The notes: generated from the sequence alone by a model not told the origin. A stretch of DNA of 64,000 nucleotides from Halobacillus halophilus (GCF_020171985.1 NZ_JAIVAL010000015.1:1-64000); one strand, 5' to 3'; positions 1 through 8,624 are shown, numbered from the stretch's first letter. Program-made: numbers and translations.

Positions 1-122
1 GCGAGGAGACTTGCCAGTTCCCCCGCAGGAAAGCGAGCTGTTTCCGCAGCCATCCCTTCTCTATATTAAGTAACGGACCCGATTTATCTCGAAATCAAGT
101 CTTCAACAAACGGGAGCTTTAC
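1..122 (+). repeat. Dispersed palindromic intergenic repeat, copy 1 (cut by window edge)
   Basis: Right-hand part of a long intergenic repeat that continues off the left edge. It has the block ccagttcccccgcaggaaag and the terminal module with tttatctcgaaat followed by aagtcttcaac. The same order of blocks is found at 7,880-8,000 and, on the other strand, at 24,721-24,815. It has no convincing coding capacity. Repeats of this general design are common between genes in Bacillaceae. Confidence 0.75.
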
Positions 123-156
123 TTAAATATCAACGTGGAAGTTTAACGGAGCCAAT

Positions 157-204
157 TATAAAAAAGACGGTACCTCGAATTTGCAGGTGCCGTCTTTTTT
201 ATAA
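157..204 (-). terminator. Intrinsic terminator after the flavin oxidoreductase gene
   Basis: Inverted repeat with arms around aaaaaagacgg and ccgtctttttt, a short loop and T/A-rich flanks on both strands. It lies 14 bases beyond the stop of the minus-strand gene at 218 and can work in both directions. Confidence 0.8.
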
Positions 205-217
205 TTACTAATATGGT

Positions 218-1183
218 TTACCAGCTGAAATAAGCAGCTGCATCTTTTCCAGATAAGTAAGCACTCTCCAGGCGAGTACGCTTGGCTTCATCATTCTCTC
301 TAAGGAATGCATCTCCCGCAGCTACAAGCGTTCCTTCACCCGATAGATCTAGATAAGAAGATTGCACAACATTTTTCGCCTGAGCATAACGCCAGCGTTT
401 CAACTGTTCAGACTCAAGATCTTTCCAATCGAAGTAAGAAGCCGCTTTTTCTTTAATTAAAGAAAGCACATAATCTTCCCCGTAGTATTTCCTGGACCAG
501 TCTGATTTCATATAGATACTGACTGTGGTTTCCTTTGAAATCCCTTTCTTCTCGTGGTCCACCATTCGTTCCATTCCCTCTGGAAGATCAGTATCCACAT
601 GACCGTCTTCAGGAAGGTTAGTAGGATGATTGAACTTGTAAATCCCTACATAAGTTGGCTCAAACACAACTCTCTTCAACTGGTTATATACAGATGAATC
701 CACACGTACTTCACTGTCTTTTAACAGCTCTATTATTTGAGGGACAGGCATAGTCAGCAATACCTTTTCTGACTGCCACTCATTCCCATTCTCATCGTAT
801 AAGCGAAACCCACTTGTATTCTGGACAATTCGGGTCACCGTGGTATGTAGTGACGTCGGAATACCTTTAGCCAGGTGTTTAGCCAGGCTGTTCATACCGT
901 CTACGGCTGTATAACGAGGGTACTCATCACCAAACCATCGCTTAATCCACCCTTGATCAAGCCATCCTTCAACCTCTTCTTCAAACTCCTTCGTTCTTAC
1001 GGTGAAAAACTGTGCCCCGTGGTCCGCTTTACCACCTGCAACTCGCCTTGTTGCCAGTCGTCCTCCGACACTCTTGCTTTTATCGACTAACAGGAGATCT
1101 TTTCTTCCTTGCTTTAAAAATCGATTGGCAGCTGTGATCCCTGAGAAACCCGCGCCCACAATTGTAATCTCATAATTATTCAT
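218..1183 (-). CDS. NAD(P)/FAD-dependent oxidoreductase, renalase-like
   Basis: Probable cytoplasmic flavin enzyme of the amine-oxidase/renalase-like group; the substrate is unknown. The N-terminus holds the FAD-binding signature IVGAGFSGITAA (residues 8-19), an acidic ribose-binding residue (Asp34) and the motif GGRLATRR (40-47) typical of amine-oxidase-like flavoproteins. A second flavin-contact motif, VAAGDAF, is at 287-293. The length of 321 residues fits the short stand-alone family. The ATG has a gaggtgg ribosome-binding site just upstream. The gene appears to be transcribed alone and ends at the hairpin at 157-204. No neighbour points to a substrate, so only the general reaction class (FAD-linked oxidation) is supported. 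Confidence 0.8.
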   Translation of the reverse strand: MNNYEITIVGAGFSGITAANRFLKQGRKDLLLVDKSKSVGGRLATRRVAGGKADHGAQFFTVRTKEFEEEVEGWLDQGWIKRWFGDEYPRYTAVDGMNSLAKHLAKGIPTSLHTTVTRIVQNTSGFRLYDENGNEWQSEKVLLTMPVPQIIELLKDSEVRVDSSVYNQLKRVVFEPTYVGIYKFNHPTNLPEDGHVDTDLPEGMERMVDHEKKGISKETTVSIYMKSDWSRKYYGEDYVLSLIKEKAASYFDWKDLESEQLKRWRYAQAKNVVQSSYLDLSGEGTLVAAGDAFLRENDEAKRTRLESAYLSGKDAAAYFSW

Positions 1184-1419
1184 TCTTCCACCTCAATGTC
1201 TATTATAATTAATTTTCCGAAAATATATTTGGTGATGTTCTTATTCTAACAGAAAATGTTTAAGCTACTTTAACCTTTTTACATTTACTGACCCCGCCAA
1301 CCTGTAAAAAAACTGCAGGTATAATTAACGGTATCCGACTAAAATTCTAATTAGAAACCTCCGAGTTCGTTCAAAAACTGAATACTAGATTTCACCTACA
1401 TTCTAATGCCATCAAACAG

Positions 1420-1658
1420 CTAATGAATCTTTATAGCTGCAACCTTAATAAATCCCAGCTGCTTCAGCTCTTCTATAGTAGTATCATTTCTTTCTACCAC
1501 CATAAATTCCTGCATTTCATTGAATAAATGTAAGTCAGAAAAAAAGATGAACCTATATCTCCATCGACTTTAAAACTTTGTTCAGCCACCACTTTTTCAT
1601 CCAATTCTAAACGCACTTCTTTAAGCGGCTGGAACCTTCCATTCCTGACAACTCTATT
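1420..1658 (-). pseudogene. Frameshifted remnant of a small unknown gene
   Basis: Reading the minus strand, an open stretch from 1,658 encodes a protein-like sequence containing PLKEVRLELDEKVV. Near a run of seven A/T at 1,539-1,545 the frame must shift by one base. After the shift it continues with DLHLFNEMQEFMVVERND and a natural stop at 1,420. An in-frame stop precedes the open stretch and no start codon or ribosome-binding site is seen. It therefore looks like a truncated and frameshifted gene relic. I do not recognise the family. A chance open stretch is possible but the two halves read coherently. Confidence 0.45.
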
Positions 1659-2014
1659 TTATGACACGGAGACTTTCAAGAGGAAATACGTTAAAATAAA
1701 GTCGGAATATAGAAGACTATGCAGGCGCATCTAATACCTGACCGGCTGTTCCTTCAATCCTATCATCTGACGAGCCTATATTTATAGTTATTATTAAGTT
1801 ATTAACTAACAGGTTTGTACGTTCATGTTCAAACCTTAATATTGACGATCTATCGCAGGCGATTGGTCACTGTTCTTACGAAAAATCCTTTTTTATCGAA
1901 GCATTAAACGCATGTTTCATTGGCCTCGTCTCAACAGCCTAAAGGAGCCGGTCATAATTTACAGACGAAACTACTCAAATCCTATACAGTTACCCCACAA
2001 ACAGCCAAGGAGCA
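1659..2014. other. Gene-free stretch upstream of the TetR gene
   Basis: No convincing gene, RNA or repeat. A short open stretch around 1,840-1,950 looks faintly like part of a helix-turn-helix protein but has no start or supporting length. The promoter of the TetR gene should be here, but no clear -35/-10 pair stands out. Confidence 0.4.
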
Positions 2015-2020
2015 GTGAAA

Positions 2021-2866
2021 ATGGATCAAAAATCAATTCACATCATTGAACATTCAATAAAGTTATTTGCAAAAAAAGGTTTTAGCTCCACTTCCGTTCA
2101 GGAAATTGCTAATGAATGCGGTATTTCAAAAGGTGCTTTTTATTTACACTTCAAATCAAAAGATGCACTCTTACTGGAAATATTTAATTATTACTTTCAA
2201 AATATACAGAAAAAGACGGATGCTATCCAGTCCCTTGATTTGGAACCAAGAGCTAAGTTTATGAAACAAATGACCGTCACATTTCAGGAAATCGCCCAAC
2301 ATAGAGAGTTTATTATTATGCAGATTAGAGAGCAGGCCATCCCGTTTAATGACAATATAGAAGCTTTCCTCACTCAAATGCGGTTCAATTCATACTTGTT
2401 TTACAAAAGGCATCTGCTTTCCATTTACGGTAAGGAAATCGATTCAGCTATCTGGGAAGTGAGCCTTCTGCTTCAAGGTATTTTTAAGGCATTTTTAGAT
2501 TTGATTATTATAGAGAACGTCCAAATGGATGTAGAAGAGTTATCTCATGCCATGCTCAGGCGCATGGATTTTATTGTAGATGGCTTTAAACACAGCGGGG
2601 ACCAGCCTGTCATTACTGAAGAACTTATGAGCAGTCTTATTCCTAAAGAATTCTTTCATCATGAACTAGATGCAATTATCGAAACCCTGGTTCAGCTCAG
2701 AGAGTCATCAGATGGAGACATTGAAGTAACCATTTCTGTTCTACTGGATGAAATACAAAAAATGGAGCCACGTCCGGCTATTCTAAAAGGAATGTTAGCT
2801 AATTTAGAAGGACTGCAGTCCTACCAGGGCATTGCTGGACAAATCAGAACGTTTTTTCAACTATAG
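2021..2866 (+). CDS. TetR/AcrR family transcriptional regulator
   Basis: Probable DNA-binding repressor of the TetR family. The N-terminal helix-turn-helix is typical: the recognition region runs from about residue 24 to 43, with GISKGAFYLHFKSKDAL (34-50) as the family's hallmark. The remaining ~230 residues are a helical ligand-binding/dimerisation domain without recognisable specificity. A GTG at 2,015 is in frame, but the ribosome-binding site aaggag (2,008-2,013) sits 7 bases before the ATG at 2,021 and only 1 base before the GTG, so 2,021 is chosen (281 residues, rather long for the family). Its targets are unknown. No efflux pump or enzyme lies on the same strand nearby. It ends at the hairpin at 2,883-2,910, shared with the convergent gene. 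Confidence 0.85.
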   Translation: MDQKSIHIIEHSIKLFAKKGFSSTSVQEIANECGISKGAFYLHFKSKDALLLEIFNYYFQNIQKKTDAIQSLDLEPRAKFMKQMTVTFQEIAQHREFIIMQIREQAIPFNDNIEAFLTQMRFNSYLFYKRHLLSIYGKEIDSAIWEVSLLLQGIFKAFLDLIIIENVQMDVEELSHAMLRRMDFIVDGFKHSGDQPVITEELMSSLIPKEFFHHELDAIIETLVQLRESSDGDIEVTISVLLDEIQKMEPRPAILKGMLANLEGLQSYQGIAGQIRTFFQL

Positions 2867-2882
2867 TTTCTTCCCATACAAG

Positions 2883-2910
2883 AAGACGCCTTCCGTATAG
2901 AAGGCGTCTT
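2883..2910. terminator. Bidirectional terminator between convergent genes
   Basis: Perfect 10-bp stem (aagacgcctt / aaggcgtctt) with an 8-base loop, between the TetR gene (+) and the convergent gene ending at 2,914 (-). Confidence 0.8.
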
Positions 2911-2913
2911 TAC

Positions 2914-3378
2914 TTAATGACTTTCAAATGCTTCAGCTTCTATCACTTCATCCAGCACAGGATAAACAGACTCTACACCATCTTCAGCAACGGAGCAAGC
3001 TACACCGAGCGGAGTTTTCCAAAAGGATTCCGGTATATAAGGGTTTTTAAGTCCTGCCGGTTGAAATAGGGCTCGGTAAATTCGCGACAGATGTTGACTG
3101 GTTTCTTGAGGATCCCTTTCTCTTTCCCCACGAGCCAACAGAAAAACATAGCGCATAGACTGAAACAAGTTGTCGCCAGGCATAAATGTATATTCCTTAA
3201 AAAATTTCAACTGCTTTAAAGATTCTTCTTTTAAACCCGACTTAACAGCAAGATCATCCAAGTGTTCATGAAGATGGTTATAAACCTGCTGAAAAATACG
3301 TCGCTTCTCATCCTGCATAACTTTATCCGTGTATATCTCCTGCAACTTCTCATAAGCCTTATTTTTTGTCCAGCTCAC
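2914..3378 (-). CDS. Conserved-looking hypothetical protein next to a flavin monooxygenase
   Basis: Unrecognised 154-residue soluble protein, predicted to be mostly helical, with no signal peptide, membrane segment or metal-binding motif. It contains the stretch YTFMPGDNLFQSMRYVF in the middle and an acidic C-terminus. It starts 20 bases after the stop of the FAD-dependent monooxygenase gene upstream and very likely shares its transcript, so a role linked to that enzyme is a reasonable guess, but nothing in the sequence shows it. The pair ends at the hairpin at 2,883-2,910. Confidence 0.6.
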   Translation of the reverse strand: MSWTKNKAYEKLQEIYTDKVMQDEKRRIFQQVYNHLHEHLDDLAVKSGLKEESLKQLKFFKEYTFMPGDNLFQSMRYVFLLARGERERDPQETSQHLSRIYRALFQPAGLKNPYIPESFWKTPLGVACSVAEDGVESVYPVLDEVIEAEAFESH

Positions 3379-3398
3379 TGCTGCATCACCTCATATTA

Positions 3399-4631
3399 TT
3401 AATTATCCTCTCTTACTTCCTTCTCAAATCCAAATTGTCTAGCTTCGAGTTCAACCGATTGATGTAAGAGTGGAATATCCTTAGAGTCTTCTTTTAAATG
3501 ATCAGCGATTTTAGGAACCAGCTTATTCCATACCATTGGATTTGCGGCCATAGCTTGAAACAAAGCCATTTCATTACTTGTCCAACTTCGTAAACTCTGA
3601 ATATAATTCAGAGTTAACTGGAACCCAGGAAGCAACTGGGCATCTCTCTTTTCCTGAAAGATTCTCATGACTTCTTCCCAGCTTTCCCCTTCTTCATAAA
3701 GCTCAATAGACTCCGCTAAAAGAAAAGCCTGCATAAATGCATCATTAATGCCAAGCCCAGTACTAGGATCTTTACTGTGGCCTGCATCGCCCAGGAGCGC
3801 CCATCCCTTACCGTAGGCCTGTCTAAAGAAATTCGGCATCCCGGAGGTGCCTATAACCTTCCCTTGTAAAGAAGCGCCCGCCAAGCGGCTCTCCATTCCA
3901 TAAAGCTGTTTATACATAGATTCAAAGTGTGCTTGTGGATCCTTCATCATAGTTTTAAATTCATCTGGATGCACTTCCAGACCCAGACAATCTCTTCCTT
4001 GCTCCATTGGAAACAGAAAACCAATTCTTCCTTCATGTAGAAATATCTCTGTGACAGGTTCGGTAAGTGGTTCTACCCCTTCATAATACCCATAAAGAAC
4101 TGGCCTCAGCGCTCCTTGATTATGATACTTCTCTGCCGCTGTCCATTTTGCGATATTGGAGTACTTACCATCCGCACCTACAATTAAATCACCATAATAA
4201 GAAGAACTGCCCTGTTTATGATCCACAGAGACTCCGACCACCTTATCACCTTCCCATAGAAGACTGCGAACAGTGGTGGAGGGTTGAAAGGAAACACCCT
4301 CGTATCTTTCCGCTTCTTCTAAAAGAATGTGATCTAAATGATCGCGTTTAGGAATAATGGTGTAAGAGGATCTGGGTCCTTCGACAAAACTTTGCCCAAT
4401 GTATGTACGCATTCGATTAATTTGCCGTAAACCTTTCGATTCCACCCTATCCAGTACACCGAGCTTCTTTAAATAATCTACATGCGACATATGATGGGTG
4501 GAAAGCGTATCGCTGGGAAAGGAGTTTTTATCCAGGAGTAACACGGTCTTCCCAAGCTTACCTAGTTGGATGGCCAAGCTTGAACCGGCCACTCTTGCTC
4601 CTACAATGATAACATCATATCGATCGTTCAT
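3399..4631 (-). CDS. FAD-dependent oxidoreductase / class A flavin monooxygenase-like
   Basis: Soluble single-component flavoprotein of the UbiH / geranylgeranyl-reductase-like superfamily. Three family motifs are visible in order: the dinucleotide-binding VGARVAGSSLAIQLG near residue 10, the DG motif VGADGKYSNIA in the middle, and the GD motif GDAGHSKDPSTGLG near residue 280. The first glycine-rich loop reads GARVAG, usual for this group. At 410 residues it is the normal length. The start has a modest aaaggt ribosome-binding site. It is the first gene of a two-gene operon with the 154-residue protein at 2,914-3,378. The substrate (aromatic, isoprenoid or other) cannot be told from the sequence. 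Confidence 0.8.
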   Translation of the reverse strand: MNDRYDVIIVGARVAGSSLAIQLGKLGKTVLLLDKNSFPSDTLSTHHMSHVDYLKKLGVLDRVESKGLRQINRMRTYIGQSFVEGPRSSYTIIPKRDHLDHILLEEAERYEGVSFQPSTTVRSLLWEGDKVVGVSVDHKQGSSSYYGDLIVGADGKYSNIAKWTAAEKYHNQGALRPVLYGYYEGVEPLTEPVTEIFLHEGRIGFLFPMEQGRDCLGLEVHPDEFKTMMKDPQAHFESMYKQLYGMESRLAGASLQGKVIGTSGMPNFFRQAYGKGWALLGDAGHSKDPSTGLGINDAFMQAFLLAESIELYEEGESWEEVMRIFQEKRDAQLLPGFQLTLNYIQSLRSWTSNEMALFQAMAANPMVWNKLVPKIADHLKEDSKDIPLLHQSVELEARQFGFEKEVREDN

Positions 4632-4798
4632 TATTTCAACTTACCTTTAATTAGTCATTTATTTCATCGTAACGGATACTCACTCAAAAACTCTAGTTTC
4701 AGCTTTTTAAGAAGATCCTGTTCTCTAGTAATAGTAGAGGGTGAGAGGGAAAAATGAAAGAAGACAGTGCTTGTTTCATTAATCTTTACACATCCTAG

Positions 4799-5716
4799 TT
4801 AGGGCAGCTCATTCCCTGCTGCAGTATAGAGTTCATACCATTCTGGTCTGGTTAGCTCTATATCAGAGGCCTTTGCTATGTCTCTCATACGCTCTGCGTT
4901 CATCGTGCCTACTACAGGCTGAATATTAGCCGGATGGCGAAGAATCCAGGCAATAGCAATGGCTGAATCTGTGACTCCATACTTTTCGGCCAGTTCTTTT
5001 AGCTTCGCATTGACTTGCGGGAATTCCTTATTCCCAACGAATGGCCCTTCAATCATCCCATGTTGAAACGGCGACCAGGCCTGAATGGATATATCATGTA
5101 AACGACAGTACTCTATAATACTTCCATCACGCATAACAGCTGGATCATTTTGCATATTCACGTTGAATCCAGCATCAATCATGGGTGTATGTACCACACT
5201 TAACTGCATCTGATTCACAATTAAATCTTCCTTCAAATGCTTTTTCAATAGTTCGATCTGCATCGGGTTTTGATTACTCACACCGAAATAGCGTACTTTT
5301 CCACTTTCTTGTAACACGTTGAAGGCTTCAGCCACTTCTTCTGGCTCAAACAAAGTGTCCGGGCGATGCAGTAATAAACTGTCTATATAATCTGTTTTCA
5401 GTCGTTTCAGACTTCCTTCAACAGATTTAAGAATGTGATCTTTGGAAAAATCAAAATACCCATCACGAATGCCGCATTTTGTCTGCAGCTTCATTTTTTC
5501 ACGAACATCATCATTCATGTCGATTGCCTCTGCAAAAACAGACTCGGACTCGCCTGCTCCGTAAATATCTGCGTGGTCGAATAGATCGACCCCTGTATCC
5601 ATCGCATTTTCAATCACATATCGGGCATCTTTCTTTTCAAGTTTATTAATTCTCATACAGCCTAAAGAAATTTCCCCAACTTCTAATTCGCTGTTACCAA
5701 GCTTAAGCTTTTTCAA
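4799..5716 (-). CDS. Aldo/keto reductase, YdhF-like
   Basis: NADPH-dependent aldo/keto reductase with the (alpha/beta)8-barrel sequence pattern. The catalytic tetrad can be read as Asp47, Tyr52, Lys80 (LQTK) and His117 (LLLHRPD). The cofactor-binding C-terminal part, with WSPFQHG and WILRHPANIQPVVGT, is intact. The 305-residue length matches the E. coli YdhF-type subfamily, whose natural substrates are mostly undefined. The gene stands alone on the minus strand; the upstream gap of about 140 bases contains the terminator of the previous gene. A metabolic role in detoxifying carbonyl compounds is the usual inference for the family. Confidence 0.85.
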   Translation of the reverse strand: MKKLKLGNSELEVGEISLGCMRINKLEKKDARYVIENAMDTGVDLFDHADIYGAGESESVFAEAIDMNDDVREKMKLQTKCGIRDGYFDFSKDHILKSVEGSLKRLKTDYIDSLLLHRPDTLFEPEEVAEAFNVLQESGKVRYFGVSNQNPMQIELLKKHLKEDLIVNQMQLSVVHTPMIDAGFNVNMQNDPAVMRDGSIIEYCRLHDISIQAWSPFQHGMIEGPFVGNKEFPQVNAKLKELAEKYGVTDSAIAIAWILRHPANIQPVVGTMNAERMRDIAKASDIELTRPEWYELYTAAGNELP

Positions 5717-5814
5717 ACTCCCACCTCTTCCTCATTGAATGGTTCTATCCTAACATTATATTGAAAATAAAGTAATTGAAAACGTTTAATTAAAAACCCA
5801 TAACTCCAGATAAA

Positions 5815-5844
5815 AACCCCGCTCTAAAAAATTAGAGCGGGGTT
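5815..5844 (-). terminator. Intrinsic terminator of the 87-residue protein gene
   Basis: Perfect 12-bp stem (aaccccgctcta / tagagcggggtt) with a 6-base loop, followed on the minus strand by a T-run. It lies 16 bases past the stop at 5,861. Confidence 0.85.
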
Positions 5845-5860
5845 TTATCTTCATCATTGT

Positions 5861-6124
5861 TTAACTTTTTTCTTCAATAGGTTCATCAAATAAGTCTGTA
5901 AATTTAGCCACATTTTCATAGCTGAATTCAAACGCCATTCTTACCTCGCCAAAGCCAGGCTGAAAGAAGTAGCCTTGCACTTCATAACTGCTTTTATTCT
6001 CTCTGACTTTAGTAAGATGAAAGTAGCGCTGGATATATTGAGCCATTTCTTCCAGTTTTCTGTTTCGCACCTTTATCCACTGTTCTTTCAATTCATCTGT
6101 GGGAAAGTCCGATTCCTTTAACAT
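5861..6124 (-). CDS. Small hypothetical protein (87 aa)
   Basis: I do not recognise this protein. It is soluble, acidic at the C-terminus and has a helical N-terminal half rich in charged residues followed by a beta-rich half (YEVQGYFFQPGFGEVRMAF). It has no cysteine cluster, signal peptide or membrane segment. The ATG is preceded by gaggagtg at good spacing, and a strong terminator follows, which supports a real single-gene transcript. No function can be assigned. Confidence 0.6.
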   Translation of the reverse strand: MLKESDFPTDELKEQWIKVRNRKLEEMAQYIQRYFHLTKVRENKSSYEVQGYFFQPGFGEVRMAFEFSYENVAKFTDLFDEPIEEKS

Positions 6125-6367
6125 TTGATCACTCCTCTACGGAAATCAAAGCTCTGAAACTGTATATAATCATTATCATATAAGAGCTTACGGATATTTT
6201 CAACTGCTATTCAAGAATAAAATTTTGATATACCACGCATTCCATTATTATATTTAACACAAATAAGAAAGTCGGGCAAACTGGATAGCAGCGAACAGCT
6301 ATGTTTATTCATGAGGACACCGGGCATAAATCTTTTCAATAGTGCTTATACAGGATATGCATGCTGG

Positions 6368-7159
6368 TCATCCAGAAGTTCCTCGTGCTTTAGAAAGAAA
6401 CGGACGATCATTCTGCCAGTTCACTTCTACCTCTAATCCAAAAAAGGATGAAAGCTGCTGACTGGTAATCATACTAGTTGTGTCCCCTGCGTTGAAGACT
6501 TCTCCTTCTTTAAGCAGTAAAGTTTTGTGGAAAACTGGAAGAATTTCTTCTACATGATGAGTCACATAAATCAGAGTAGGAGCATCCGGTTTCTTTGTAA
6601 TCTCTTCAATGGATTCTAGTAACTTTTCTCGTGCAATAAAATCCAGGCCATTAGTAGGTTCATCGAGAATTAGGATAGAAGGATCCGCCATTAATGCTCG
6701 AGCAATTAAAACCCGTTGTTTTTCACCACTTGAAAGAGTTTCATAATTTCGATTAGCATAGTCAATACATCCTAGGTCTTCAAGCAGTGAAATAGCTTTC
6801 TGTCTCATCGCGTCCGTAGGGGTTTCATAAAGTCCTATAGAAGCAAACGCTCCGCTCAGCACCACTTCAAAAGCATTATCTTCCTGGTGTATCTTCTGCT
6901 GAATGGCTGAAGATACAAACCCAATCTGTTTACGCAGTCGTTCTGCAAGATAAGTCTTCCCAAATTGCATACCCAATACATTAACCTCTCCCTTGGTGGC
7001 AAAGGTATATGCGTTTAATAAATTAAGGATAAACGTTTTTCCAGAACCATTCAGCCCCAACAGGACCCAGTGCTGGCCTTCTTCAATATGCCAATTTATA
7101 TTTTTTAGAATCCATCTGTCTCCTCTTCTCAAAGATACGTTTTCCATCTCCAGCACCAT
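6368..7159 (-). CDS. ylmA: ABC transporter ATP-binding protein, YlmA-like
   Basis: Single ABC-type ATPase domain of 263 residues. Walker A is GLNGSGKT (residues 35-42), the signature is LSSGEKQRV (about 142-150), and Walker B runs ILILDEPTNGLD, followed by the H-loop in YVTHHVEEI. Sequence and length resemble B. subtilis YlmA, a stand-alone ATPase of unknown partner. No permease gene is adjacent, so whether it energises transport or acts otherwise is open. The ATG has gggag 8 bases upstream. The C-terminal 35 residues after the ABC core are variable. Confidence 0.85.
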   Translation of the reverse strand: MVLEMENVSLRRGDRWILKNINWHIEEGQHWVLLGLNGSGKTFILNLLNAYTFATKGEVNVLGMQFGKTYLAERLRKQIGFVSSAIQQKIHQEDNAFEVVLSGAFASIGLYETPTDAMRQKAISLLEDLGCIDYANRNYETLSSGEKQRVLIARALMADPSILILDEPTNGLDFIAREKLLESIEEITKKPDAPTLIYVTHHVEEILPVFHKTLLLKEGEVFNAGDTTSMITSQQLSSFFGLEVEVNWQNDRPFLSKARGTSG

Positions 7160-7459
7160 AGATGTGACTCCCTTCTATCCAACTATTATTTATATGAATT
7201 TATGTACATGTAATACCCTGGCAGGAATTACATTTTTCTCTTTCTAACAAAATCGTCACTCCTTCCTCTTCCTGACCTTTTCATAGAGAGACGATTTTCC
7301 CAATGGGAAATAAGTCATCATAATTATTTCAAAATTCTTTAAAATTAACAAGTCGCTCCCATACCCCCGCATCGCAGGAAATACTTCCTTCCGAACTCTG
7401 CCTTCACCGAGCTAATAAATTTAGTTAACGATTTTATAGTAAAAAGGTTATTAAGCTAA

Positions 7460-7668
7460 AGGGCCGGTTACTGTAAGACTCGACTTCGAGATATTTTATG
7501 AGAGGAAAGGTCCTGCGGGGGATAATTCGCTTTCCGCGGGCATGTGCTGAGCCTCCTCAAGCTAAAGCTTTCCGGGGTCTCACCGATCATGTTGATCCCG
7601 CAGGAGTCTTCATTATCCCCCTCCGGACCTTGCCCAGTCAGAAGTTCGAAACCACTTTATACATTACC
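7460..7668 (+). repeat. Dispersed palindromic repeat, copy 2 (type C)
   Basis: Begins with the shared terminal module (ctgtaagactcgacttcgag) and has a body with gataattcgctttccgcggg, gagcctcctcaagct, tccggggtctcaccgatcat and cattatccccctccggacc. The reverse complement of this whole segment is found at 25,115-25,535. Internal inverted repeats (ggtcctgcgggggataat with attatccccctccggacc) would let it fold into a long hairpin. Short open frames inside it are regarded as artefacts. Confidence 0.8.
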
Positions 7669-7784
7669 TCCGTGTTGAAGCATTAGACCATTAGGATTCT
7701 ACCTATTTTCAGGATGTAAAAACCCACAAAGTCTGGCATAAAAGCATTTAATCCAGATTAAGCAGGAGCATCATTCTCTTATAG

Positions 7785-8002
7785 AAGGGTCCGTTCGCAG
7801 TATTAAAGTGGGGTTGGTGGGGAAATGGCGAGACTCCCGTGGGAGAAGGAGCTAGGCGAGACCCCACAAGGAGTGAAACGACTGAGGAGGCTCACCAGTT
7901 CCCCCACAGGAAAGCGAGTTATTTCCCAACCAGCCCTTCTCCATTTAACGTAAAGGACCCAATTTATCTCGGAACTGAGTCTTTCGCTAACGGGGCCTTA
8001 TC
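7785..8002 (+). repeat. Dispersed palindromic repeat, copy 3 (type A)
   Basis: Complete copy. The left part is gggttggtggggaaatggcg and the right part is gcgagttatttcccaacc, which are inverted repeats of each other. The middle holds cgagactcccgtgggagaag and gtgaaacgactgaggaggct. It ends with the shared module (atttatctcggaactgagtc). Together with copy 2 it forms a composite with both terminal modules facing outward. The stretch between the ABC gene and the next gene (7,160-8,074) holds little else. Confidence 0.85.
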
Positions 8003-8045
8003 TTTAATAATATTGTACGGGAATTAATGGTGCGACTTATAAAAA

Positions 8046-8069
8046 AAGACCCCCGTTTTTGGGAGTCTT
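8046..8069 (-). terminator. Probable terminator of the DUF2188 gene
   Basis: Stem aagaccccc / gggagtctt (one G-T pair) followed on the minus strand by a T-run. It begins 6 bases after the stop of the gene at 8,075. Confidence 0.65.
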
Positions 8070-8074
8070 CTTAA

Positions 8075-8272
8075 TTAATAACTTCTTTCTTCTTCCACTT
8101 CGTGGTTCTGATCTAAAATATAGAGTCTGCTTGGTTTGTTATCCTGAGCCATTTCTTCAGCTTTTGCTACTGCCGTATCACGCTCATCATACAAATCCGT
8201 AGGGGCAACATCTTCTATTTTGATCAACCAGCCTGTTACGTCTTTATTAGGTGCAACTGTGTATTCCTTCAT
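8075..8272 (-). CDS. DUF2188 domain-containing small protein
   Basis: A 65-residue protein with the layout of DUF2188: an N-terminal beta-strand pair (MKEYTVAPNKDVTGWLIKIE), a helix with the characteristic A-x-x-A-E-E-M-A pattern, and a closing NKPSRLYILDQNHEVE strand pair. Members are small stand-alone proteins or parts of larger ones; their function is not established. It is preceded by aaggagtg at proper distance from the ATG and has its own terminator. It is divergent from the metY operon and flanked by repeats, which does not suggest a specific role. Confidence 0.75.
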   Translation of the reverse strand: MKEYTVAPNKDVTGWLIKIEDVAPTDLYDERDTAVAKAEEMAQDNKPSRLYILDQNHEVEEERSY

Positions 8273-8356
8273 GTCTATTCACTCCTTTTGCTGTACTTGC
8301 TAAACCATTCCCACCCCACTGTCCTTTCAAACGTATTTAGATTTTGCACAAATAGT

Positions 8357-8386
8357 TTGACAATTAAGCATAAAACACTTTATAAT
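8357..8386 (+). promoter_or_regulatory. Sigma-A promoter of the metY-metX operon
   Basis: TTGACA at 8,357-8,362 and TATAAT at 8,381-8,386, both consensus, with an 18-base spacer. Transcription would begin about 30 bases before the S-box aptamer. Confidence 0.8.
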
Positions 8387-8423
8387 TCCATACAAGTTAA
8401 TGAATAGTTGAATATTAAAAAAA

Positions 8424-8533
8424 CTCTTATCGAGAGTGGCAGAGGGACTAGGCCCTGTGACGCCCGGCAACCTTCAAGGAGATACTTGAAAAGGTGCTAA
8501 TTCCTACAGATCTATGGATCTGGAAGATAAGTG
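8424..8533 (+). promoter_or_regulatory. SAM-I riboswitch (S-box) aptamer
   Basis: Shows the conserved S-box core in order: ctcttatcgagag, gcagagggactaggccctgt, gacgcccggcaacc, aggtgctaattcctacag and a closing gataag that pairs with cttatc at 8,426-8,431 to form P1. By family knowledge, S-adenosylmethionine binding stabilises the aptamer and favours the terminator at 8,552-8,584, switching off methionine synthesis genes when SAM is plentiful. The location in front of metY-metX fits. Confidence 0.95.
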
Positions 8534-8551
8534 GAGGAACTGATTGCTTAC

Positions 8552-8584
8552 GCCCTCTTCTTACTTAAGAAGGGGGCTTTTTAA
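8552..8584 (+). terminator. S-box expression-platform terminator
   Basis: Stem gccctcttctta / taagaagggggc with a two-base loop and T-run, just downstream of the aptamer and about 40 bases before the metY start. It is the regulated terminator of the riboswitch. Confidence 0.9.
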
Positions 8585-8624
8585 TTTTAGAATTAATGAA
8601 TGATAAATTTAGGGAGGATTATTA

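Noticed and set aside
1836-1953. Stretch resembling part of an AraC-type helix-turn-helix (NIDDLSQAIGHCSYEKS)
   Set aside because: Too short, no start, and the flanking codons do not continue the pattern; probably chance.
7498-8027. Short open frames of about 62 codons inside the repeats
   Set aside because: They lie wholly in the palindromic repeats, have no ribosome-binding site and are rich in Arg/Pro as expected from GC-rich repeat DNA.
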